DNA from: Rhodospirillum sp.
GTDB taxonomy: Bacteria; Pseudomonadota; Alphaproteobacteria; Dongiales; Dongiaceae
DNA length: 64,000 nucleotides
NCBI GenBank assembly: GCA_013822765.1
Contig: PNKY01000002.1
Location: forward strand, 434,001 to 498,000
Direction of reading: 5' to 3'
Under the pieces are notes generated by a model. That model had not been told where the DNA came from and ran no database searches. It worked only from the letters and a program-made list of their open reading frames with translations. The translations under genes were made by a program, and so were the position numbers. How positions within the stretch are numbered: position 1 is the first letter of the stretch; the number at the start of each line of letters is the position of its first letter. Positions 44,922 to 52,817 of the stretch are shown here, in pieces.

Positions 44922-47900
44922 ATGCTCATCAATGGCAAGGCGGGTAACGACACGCTCAACGGCACGGGTGTGGACGACGTCATCAACGGCCTGGGCGGCA
45001 ACGACAGCCTGTTCGGCTTCGCGGGCAAGGACAAGCTGGACGGCGGGGCGGGCAACGACGGTCTCGACGGCGGAACCGAGAACGACACGTTGCTCGGCGG
45101 CGCCGGCAACGACACGCTGATTGGCGGCACCGGCACGGACCAGATGACCGGCGGTGCCGGCAACGATGCCTATGTCGTTCAGGATGTCACCGACATCGTT
45201 TCCGAGCTGGCGGGCGGCGGCACCGATTCGATCTCGACCAACCTCGGTGGGCTCAGCCTGGCCGACTACGACAATGTCGAGATCCTCAGCTTATCCAACG
45301 GCGCTCTTGTGGCGAGCGCGACCGGCAGCAAACGGTCGGACAGCCTCAACGGCAACGCCTTCGCAAACACACTGACCGGTGGAGAGGGCAACGACACCAT
45401 CGACGGTGGCGGCGACGACGACGTCATGAAAGGCGGCCTCGGCAACGACACCTATTACATCAGCAGTTCGGGTGATCAAGTCCTGGAGGCCATCGGCGAA
45501 GGCAAGGACACGGTCAACACGAACGTCGACTACGAGCTCGCCGTTGGTCAGGAGATCGAAGTCCTGGTGCTCAACGGCATCGGCGACATCGACGGCACCG
45601 GCAACGCCTTCGACAACCTGATCACGGGCAACTCGGGCGTCAACGACATCGACGGCGGCGCCGGCAACGACACCCTGAATGGCGGCGAAGGTTCGGACGT
45701 TCTCGACGGCGGCAAGGGCAGCGACGTCATGAACGGCGGCAAGGGCGATGACTCCTTCATCGTCGACAACGCCGGGGACAAGGTGATCGAGGCGGCGGGC
45801 CAGGGTAACGACGCGGTCACTTCCAGGCTCGCCAGTTACACGCTGGGCGCCAACCTCGAGTCTCTCTACCTGGAGGGCTTCGCGACCAAAGGCACCGGCA
45901 ACGCCCTCGACAACTATCTCGGCGGCGGCGTCCTCAACGACACTCTGGATGGCGGTGCCGGTAACGACTCCATGGGAGCAGGCAACGGCAACGACTCCCT
46001 GATCGGCGGCGCCGGCAACGATACGATGGACGGCGCCGCCGGCGATGACACGGTGGTAGGCGGCGCCGGCAACGACGTCTACATCGTGTTCGACACGGCC
46101 GTCATCGTCGAAGCCGCGGGCGGCGGCATCGACAGGGTGGTCTCGAACGTTGGCGGCTACACGCTTGCCGCCAACGTGGAAAACCTCGAGATGCTCAGTG
46201 CCGGGATCATCGGTCTCGGCAACGACCTCAACAACGTCATCACCGGCAGCAGCCTCGCCAACACGATCGGCGGCGGCAAAGGCAACGATTCGCTGTTTGG
46301 CGGCGCTGCCAACGACAGCCTGTTCGGCGACGACGGCAACGACACGCTGGACGGCGGCGCCAGCAACGACCTCATGAGCGGCGGCAAGGGCAACGACACC
46401 TACTTCGTCGACGACGGGGCCGACGAGGTGTTGGAGGACATCGGCGAGGGCAAGGACACGGTCTTCGCCAGCGACAGCTTCGCGCTCGTGTTCGGTCAGG
46501 AGGTCGAGATCCTCAACCTGACCGGCAAGGACGACATCAACGGCTTCGGCAACAATTTCGCCAACACCATCACCGGTAACGCTGGCAAGAACAATCTGGA
46601 CGGTTTCGGCGGCAATGACACGCTGAACGGCGGCGACGGCAACGATGCCCTGGACGGCGGCGCCGGCGCCGACGTGATGAACGGCGGCAAGGGTAACGAC
46701 AGCTATACCGTAGACGACGCCAAGGACAAGCTGACGGAAGCGGCCGGCCAGGGCATCGATACCGTCTGGCTGAAGGTCGCGTCGTTCACGCTCGGCGCGA
46801 ATTTCGAGCAAATGGTCCTCACCTCCGGCGGCCTTCACGCGACCGGCAACGCGCTCGCCAACCTGATCGAAGGCAACGGCTCGGGCAACAAGCTCGACGG
46901 CGCGGGCGGCAACGACGACATCGAGGGGCACAGCGGCAACGACACCCTGATCGGCGGCGCCGGCAACGATACGCTGGACGGCGGCGCCGACACCGACGAG
47001 ATGATCGGCGGCGCCGGCAACGACACCTATGCGGTCGAGGCCTTCGCCGACAAGGTAACGGAAGCGGCCGGCGGCGGCACCGATACGGTGCGGACGGCGA
47101 TCAACGGGCTGACTCTCGCCGCCAACGTCGAGAACCTGACCTTGACCGGCGGCTCCGACATATCGGGCAAGGGCAACAGCCTTTCCAACATTCTGACCGG
47201 CAATGGCGGCTTGAATACGCTGACCGCCAACGCCGGTAACGATACCCTCGACGGCGGCGGCGGCGCCGATACCCTGATCGGCAACACCGGCAACGACACC
47301 TATTTCGTCGACGATCTCGGCGACAAGGTGCAGGAGGCCGCGGGTGACGGCAAGGATACCGTGCACAGCTCTGTCACGTTCAATTTCAACGACAGCGTCG
47401 AGATCGAGACCTTGATCCTGGACTCCGCATCGACCGTCGCCTCGGTAGCCAACAACTTCGCCAACCTCATCACGATGGCGGGAGCCGGAGCGGCGTTCCT
47501 CAACGGCAACGACGGCAACGATACGCTGAACGGCGGCGTGGGCAAGGACACCCTGCTCGGCGGCAACGGCAACGATATCATTAGCGGCGGCAGCGGCGAT
47601 GACTCGCTCGATGGCAATTTCGACAACGACAAGATCATGGGTGGAGAGGGCCACGACACGCTGTACGGCGGGGTCGGCAAGGACACGATGGTGGGTGGCA
47701 ACGGCAACGACACCTACGTCGTCGGCGACATCGGCGACGTGGTCACCGAAGCGGCCAACCAAGGCCACGATGTTGTCCAGTCATTCGTGGTCAGCTACAC
47801 GCTTACCGCCAACGTCGAAGAGCTGCTCCTGATCGGCGGCGTCAACGGTACCGGCAATACCCTGGATAACTCGATCGAGGGCAACGGCTCTGACAACAAG

Positions 47901-48383
47901 CTGGACGGCGGCGCCGGCAACGACACGCTGAATGGCAATGGTGGCCTCGATCTGCTCCTGGGCGGCACCGGGCACGACTGGCTCCAGGGCGACGCCGGCG
48001 TCGACACGTTGAAGGGCGGCGCAGGCATCGATGTCCTGGACGGGGGTCTCGGATCCGACGTCCTCTATGGCGAAGCGGATAAGGACTACTTCCTGATCCG
48101 CGGGGATAGCAGCGAGCTGCTGCTCATCGGCAATGACGCCATCAATGGCTTCCAGACCGGAAAGGACAAGATCGAGCTCAGTGTCCTGCTGGACGAATTT
48201 GGGATCGTCGACGCCAACGCTTTTAGCGGCGGCTTTGTCCTGCTGACCAAGGACGGCGCCGACACGCTGGTGCAGTTCGACAAGGACGGGTTCGGCGGCT
48301 CCGCGGCGGTCACGGTGGCTACCGTCGTTAATGCAAGCGTCGCGACCAGCGATCTGTTCGTCAGCGAATTAGTGATCTCATAG
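44922..48383 (+). CDS. Giant RTX calcium-binding protein 2, type I secretion type
   Basis: A 1153-residue paralogue of RTX 1 with the same plan: nonapeptide blocks and nine linker modules (first NDAYVVQDVTDIVSEL, last NDTYVVGDIGDVVTEA) in the C-A-B order three times. It closes with the target domain [20 protein letters not shown] through TLVQFDKDG and ends SDLFVSELVIS. The A module of the third triad has the special form NLITMAGAGAAFLNG. The protein is acidic, without cysteines visible in the repeats, signal peptide or catalytic motif. GAAGAGG precedes the ATG. Cell location is extracellular or surface by family. The exporter is not in this window. Confidence 0.93.
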   Translation: MLINGKAGNDTLNGTGVDDVINGLGGNDSLFGFAGKDKLDGGAGNDGLDGGTENDTLLGGAGNDTLIGGTGTDQMTGGAGNDAYVVQDVTDIVSELAGGGTDSISTNLGGLSLADYDNVEILSLSNGALVASATGSKRSDSLNGNAFANTLTGGEGNDTIDGGGDDDVMKGGLGNDTYYISSSGDQVLEAIGEGKDTVNTNVDYELAVGQEIEVLVLNGIGDIDGTGNAFDNLITGNSGVNDIDGGAGNDTLNGGEGSDVLDGGKGSDVMNGGKGDDSFIVDNAGDKVIEAAGQGNDAVTSRLASYTLGANLESLYLEGFATKGTGNALDNYLGGGVLNDTLDGGAGNDSMGAGNGNDSLIGGAGNDTMDGAAGDDTVVGGAGNDVYIVFDTAVIVEAAGGGIDRVVSNVGGYTLAANVENLEMLSAGIIGLGNDLNNVITGSSLANTIGGGKGNDSLFGGAANDSLFGDDGNDTLDGGASNDLMSGGKGNDTYFVDDGADEVLEDIGEGKDTVFASDSFALVFGQEVEILNLTGKDDINGFGNNFANTITGNAGKNNLDGFGGNDTLNGGDGNDALDGGAGADVMNGGKGNDSYTVDDAKDKLTEAAGQGIDTVWLKVASFTLGANFEQMVLTSGGLHATGNALANLIEGNGSGNKLDGAGGNDDIEGHSGNDTLIGGAGNDTLDGGADTDEMIGGAGNDTYAVEAFADKVTEAAGGGTDTVRTAINGLTLAANVENLTLTGGSDISGKGNSLSNILTGNGGLNTLTANAGNDTLDGGGGADTLIGNTGNDTYFVDDLGDKVQEAAGDGKDTVHSSVTFNFNDSVEIETLILDSASTVASVANNFANLITMAGAGAAFLNGNDGNDTLNGGVGKDTLLGGNGNDIISGGSGDDSLDGNFDNDKIMGGEGHDTLYGGVGKDTMVGGNGNDTYVVGDIGDVVTEAANQGHDVVQSFVVSYTLTANVEELLLIGGVNGTGNTLDNSIEGNGSDNKLDGGAGNDTLNGNGGLDLLLGGTGHDWLQGDAGVDTLKGGAGIDVLDGGLGSDVLYGEADKDYFLIRGDSSELLLIGNDAINGFQTGKDKIELSVLLDEFGIVDANAFSGGFVLLTKDGADTLVQFDKDGFGGSAAVTVATVVNASVATSDLFVSELVIS

Positions 48384-48720
48384 ATGCTGGAGGGTTTCGC
48401 CTAGAGCGCCCCGGACGTCAGTCTCGCGGATCCGGCCGCGCCGGATCGGCCATTAAGTCCTCCAGCACAACTGAGCATGGAAATTAACGCAGTTTGTGTG
48501 CGCTGTCACACGCCGCGCTCTCGACTCTGGCCCGGCCTGCGCGCAGGATTACCGGGTCGGCTGGACGATCGCCCGGCGCGGGAATTTCTAAGGGGCGGGG
48601 CGGTGGGGCTGCTTCACGTCCGCGGCCACCCGATACAGCAAGATTGCGTGCACATGTGGGGACTCAACACCGGCGAGCGGCGGCGCTCCGCCGCTGGTCT
48701 TGCATCGGCAAGGGGGAGTC
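48384..48720 (+). other. Intergenic leader between RTX 2 and RTX 3
   Basis: 337 bases with no supported gene. A short GGCGGCGCTCCGCCGC palindrome sits at about 48680, followed by the ribosome site AAGGGGGAG before RTX 3. No clear promoter or terminator was found. Confidence 0.5.
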
Positions 48721-51700
48721 ATGGCTGTCATCAACGGTACCGCCGGCAATAACACGCTGCTCGGCACGGCCGCCGCCGACGTCATCAACGGCCTTGGCGG
48801 CAACGACCAGATCACCGACACGACCGGCGACGACAAGCTGGATGGCGGTACCGGCAACGATAGCTTGGCCGGCGGCGACGACAACGACACGCTCAAGGGC
48901 GCCGCGGGCAACGACAGCCTGGATGGCGGGGTAGGCAATGACAGTCTAGATGGCGCCGCCGGCAACGATACCCTCGATGGCGGGCTCGGCAACGACACCA
49001 TGACCGGCGGCGCCGGCAACGATGTCTATTTCGTCGACCATGCCAACGACAAGGCCAACGAACTGGTCAACGCCGGCATTGACACGATCAGGACCAAGCT
49101 CGACACGATCAATCTCAATGACTATGCGCAAGTCGAGAACGTGACGTTTCAGATCGGTTTCAACAACGTTGCGACCGGCAACAATCTCTCCAATGTCATC
49201 GACGGAAACATCGGCAACGATTCGCTGACCGGTGGCATAGGCAACGATACGCTCAATGGCGGTTCGATTGCCGACAGCGACACGCTGATCGGCGGTGCCG
49301 GCAACGATACCTACTTCGTCGAAAGCGACTTCGATCTGGTGACGGAGACCATCGGCCAGGGCAAGGATACGGTGATCTCCGCAGGAAACTTTGCTCTCGA
49401 TGCCGGCCAGGAAATCGAGATTCTGACTCTGACTGGCGGTGCTGTTTCGGGGTTCGGTAACGAGTTCGCGAACACCATCAACGGCAATTCCGGCAACAAC
49501 TTTCTGACCGGTTTCGTTGGCAACGACACGCTCACCGGCGGCGAGGGCAATGACACCTTGCAAGGCGATGGCGGCAACGATGCATTGGACGGCGGCATCG
49601 GCGACGACAAGCTGGAAGGGTTTACCGAAAATGACGTACTGAGCGGCGGCGACGGCAACGACACCGTGAACGGCGGCAGCGGCAACGACACGCTGAACGG
49701 CGGCAACGGGAATGACCAGTTGGTCGGTGGCGGTGCCGGATTTGATGTGCTGGACGGTGGTGCCGGAGACGACGCGCTGGTCGCCGGCGAAAGTGGCGGC
49801 CTGCTGAATGGCGGCAGTGGCAACGACACGCTGCTCGGCAGCTTCGCCGCTGACACGGTGAACGGCGGCGACGGCAACGACAGCTACGAGGCGGGTGTCG
49901 GGAAGGATGTCGTTGCGCTTGGCAAGGGCGATGACCAGTACGCCATCGCCGATCCGGCGGCCAAGCTGACGGAACAGGCGAATCAGGGCCGCGATACTGT
50001 CTTTTCCCTCATCAGCTACAAGCTCGGCGCCAACTTCGAAGATCTGGTCCTGTTGGGGGCCGGTGACGGTACCGGCAATGCGCTTAACAATGTCATCACG
50101 GGCAGCAGCAACGACAACCTGCTGGACGGCGCCGGCGGAAATGACAGCCTCAGCGGCGCTGGCGGTAACGATACCCTCAGCGGCGGCGCCGGTGACGATA
50201 CGCTGATAGGCGGCGCTGGGCTGGATCTCGTCGCCGGCGGCGCGGGGAACGACACCTACTATTACTTCCAGGTCGACGATGCCGATGTCGGGGGCCTCAT
50301 CTTTGAAAAGGCGGGTGAAGGCATCGATACGATCATTACCGATGTCGACAATGCTGATCTGACCGGAAGCAACTTCGAGAACCTGCAGCTGCTGGGCAGC
50401 GCGAACATCGATGCATCCGGAGACGGCGGCGCCAACAAGCTGACCGGCAACGCGGGCGAAAATATTCTCATCGGTAGCGGCGGCAACGACACGCTGGACG
50501 GCGGCAGCGGCAACGACACGCTGAAAGGCGGCGCGGGCAACGACACCTACTTCGTCGACAGCGCAGACGACCAGATGTTCGAGGAGATCGGCAAGGGCAA
50601 GGATACGGTTTTCGCCATTGCCAGCTATGTGCTGGCTGCCGGCCAGGAGATCGAGACGCTGACACTCAAGGATGGCGCCAACATCGACGGCAAAGGCAAC
50701 GAGTTCGCCAACACCATCAACGGCAATGCCGGCATCAACGCGCTGCAGGGTCTCGGCGGCAACGACACGCTCAACGGCGGTGACGGCGGCGACTTCCTGA
50801 ATGGCGGCGCCGACATCGATGTGATGGGCGGCGGCAATGGCAACGACCTGTACTTCGTCGACAACGCCAAGGACAAGGTGACGGAAGCCGCTAAGCAGGG
50901 TACGGATACCGTCGTCTCGTCGCTCGCCGGCTACACCCTCGGTGCGAATGTCGAGACGCTGTTCCTGGATACCGGCGCCGGCAATGGCACCGGCAACACG
51001 CTCAACAACCTCATCATCGGCAACCTCACTGCCAACACGCTGGATGGCGGCGGCGGCAACGACGAGTTGAAGGGCCTCGACGGCCTCGACGTGCTGATCG
51101 GCGGCGCTGGCAACGACACGCTGAACGGCGGTGTCGGAGCCGACACCATGAAGGGCGGCGTCGGCAACGACTTCTACCTGGTCGACGACGGAGGCGACAA
51201 GGTCAGCGAGGCCGGCGGCAGCGGCGTCGACAAGGTCGAATCGAGCGTCACCTTCACGCTCGACGCCGGGCTGGAGAACCTGACGCTGACCGGCAACGCG
51301 AACATCGACGGCACAGGCAACGACCTTGCCAATGTCCTCATCGGCAACGGCGGCCAGAACACACTCGAGGCCTTCAAAGGCAACGACAAGCTCGACGGCG
51401 GCGCGGGCGCCGACACGCTCAAGGGCGGCCTTGGCGACGATACCTACTTCGTCGACGATGCGGGCGATTCTGTCACGGAGGGTCTTGGTGCAGGCAAGGA
51501 CACGGTGCGCAGCAGCGTTGGCTTCGCGATCCTGAACAGCCAAGAAATCGAAACTCTGATCCTCACATCGGCGTCTGCCGTGACCGGCCAGGGCAACAAC
51601 CTGGCCAACACTATCACCATGGAAGGAATCGGGCAGGCCACGCTGGCCGGCAATGGTGGCAACGACACCGTGACCGGAGGCGTCAATCATGACCTGATAT

Positions 51701-52533
51701 TTGGCGACGCCAACAACGACGTGCTCGCGGGCGGCGAAGGCAATGACACGCTTGCGGGCGGCGAAGGCAACGACAAGCTGACGGGCGGGAATGGCGACGA
51801 TACGGTGAATGGCGGCGCCGGCAACGACACCATGGCCGGTGGCCTCGGCAGCGACTACTACGTCGTCGATTCGATCAAAGACATCGTGACAGAGGTGGTC
51901 GATACGTCGTTCAACCGCGACACGATCGAATCGCACCTGGCGAACTACACCCTGGCCGCCAATTTCGAGAACTTGATTCTCCAAAGTGGAGCTGTCAACG
52001 GTACCGGCAATGCGCTCCACAACCAGATCGTCGGCAATGGCGCCGACAACAAGCTCGACGGGGCCGCTGGCAACGACGAGCTGCATGGCAACGGTGGCCA
52101 TGACAATTTGGTCGGCCAAGCCGGCCAGGACGGCCTTTACGGTGGGGCAGGCAACGATACCATCTCGGGCGGCGCCGATATCGACTTCATCGATGGCGGT
52201 TTCGGCAATGACGTGCTTTCAGGTGGCGCGGACCAGGACGTGTTCGCGATCGGCACCACAGAGGCTGGCGACCTTCCGCTGCTTGGCAACGACACGATCA
52301 ACGGGTTCCAAACCGGACTGGACTTCATCTTCATGAGCGATCTGATCCAGGGATTTGGAATTGACTCTGCGGACGCATTCTCCGGCGGCTACATCCTTCT
52401 TACCAACAGCGGTGCCGACACATTGATACAGTTCGACAAGGACGGCAGCGTCGGCGGCGGTTCCGCGTTGACGCTAGCGACCGTCACGAACGCGACGGTG
52501 GCGGTGTCCGACATAGAATTGGGCGCCATCTGA
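48721..52533 (+). CDS. Giant RTX calcium-binding protein 3, type I secretion type
   Basis: A 1270-residue paralogue, the longest of the four. It has nine linker modules in the C-A-B order three times, with an enlarged nonapeptide field between modules 2 and 3 that includes an interrupted, non-consensus stretch (ESGGLLNGGSGNDTLLGSFA). The third-triad A module has the form NTITMEGIGQATLAGNGGND. The C-terminal target domain is DTINGFQTGLDFIFMSDLIQ to TLIQFDKDG. AAGGGGGAG precedes ATG 48721; a TTG seven codons earlier is disfavoured. An ultra-acidic composition and the lack of cysteine fit secretion by a type I system. Confidence 0.93.
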   Translation: MAVINGTAGNNTLLGTAAADVINGLGGNDQITDTTGDDKLDGGTGNDSLAGGDDNDTLKGAAGNDSLDGGVGNDSLDGAAGNDTLDGGLGNDTMTGGAGNDVYFVDHANDKANELVNAGIDTIRTKLDTINLNDYAQVENVTFQIGFNNVATGNNLSNVIDGNIGNDSLTGGIGNDTLNGGSIADSDTLIGGAGNDTYFVESDFDLVTETIGQGKDTVISAGNFALDAGQEIEILTLTGGAVSGFGNEFANTINGNSGNNFLTGFVGNDTLTGGEGNDTLQGDGGNDALDGGIGDDKLEGFTENDVLSGGDGNDTVNGGSGNDTLNGGNGNDQLVGGGAGFDVLDGGAGDDALVAGESGGLLNGGSGNDTLLGSFAADTVNGGDGNDSYEAGVGKDVVALGKGDDQYAIADPAAKLTEQANQGRDTVFSLISYKLGANFEDLVLLGAGDGTGNALNNVITGSSNDNLLDGAGGNDSLSGAGGNDTLSGGAGDDTLIGGAGLDLVAGGAGNDTYYYFQVDDADVGGLIFEKAGEGIDTIITDVDNADLTGSNFENLQLLGSANIDASGDGGANKLTGNAGENILIGSGGNDTLDGGSGNDTLKGGAGNDTYFVDSADDQMFEEIGKGKDTVFAIASYVLAAGQEIETLTLKDGANIDGKGNEFANTINGNAGINALQGLGGNDTLNGGDGGDFLNGGADIDVMGGGNGNDLYFVDNAKDKVTEAAKQGTDTVVSSLAGYTLGANVETLFLDTGAGNGTGNTLNNLIIGNLTANTLDGGGGNDELKGLDGLDVLIGGAGNDTLNGGVGADTMKGGVGNDFYLVDDGGDKVSEAGGSGVDKVESSVTFTLDAGLENLTLTGNANIDGTGNDLANVLIGNGGQNTLEAFKGNDKLDGGAGADTLKGGLGDDTYFVDDAGDSVTEGLGAGKDTVRSSVGFAILNSQEIETLILTSASAVTGQGNNLANTITMEGIGQATLAGNGGNDTVTGGVNHDLIFGDANNDVLAGGEGNDTLAGGEGNDKLTGGNGDDTVNGGAGNDTMAGGLGSDYYVVDSIKDIVTEVVDTSFNRDTIESHLANYTLAANFENLILQSGAVNGTGNALHNQIVGNGADNKLDGAAGNDELHGNGGHDNLVGQAGQDGLYGGAGNDTISGGADIDFIDGGFGNDVLSGGADQDVFAIGTTEAGDLPLLGNDTINGFQTGLDFIFMSDLIQGFGIDSADAFSGGYILLTNSGADTLIQFDKDGSVGGGSALTLATVTNATVAVSDIELGAI

Positions 52534-52817
52534 TCTCTGTCGCTCGCGGTCATCGGCGCGCGAACGTCAGTCCGCCGCCATCGCGCGGGAAGAGCAAGCC
52601 AACGAGGTCTCCAGTACAGCGAAATATTGACACTGCCTGGCACGGAATAGCCCGGCTTCGGCTTGTGCGCCGCAGGTTTCCCAAAACTAGGTAGCCGTTT
52701 CACCGAAATCTAGGTGCCCTGACCGATGTGCGCAGGCGGCGCTGCGCCTAGGTTCCGTCCGTCGCGGCCATGGAAGGTCCATGCGCTCGCTCACCCCAAG
52801 GGGAAGGACGGAAGTCC

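Noticed and set aside
45291..52119. Very long open frames on the minus strand opposite RTX 2 and RTX 3 (45291-47768 and 48946-52119)
   Set aside because: They are mirror frames forced by the biased codons of the GGxGxD repeats; the translations are Val/Ala/Ile-rich without family motifs or ribosome sites, and similar frames appear opposite every RTX gene.
52627..52660. Promoter before RTX 4 (TTGACA, and a TGGCAC reminiscent of sigma-54)
   Set aside because: No acceptable -10 lies 16-18 bases after TTGACA, and TGGCAC is not followed by the TTGC element at the required spacing.
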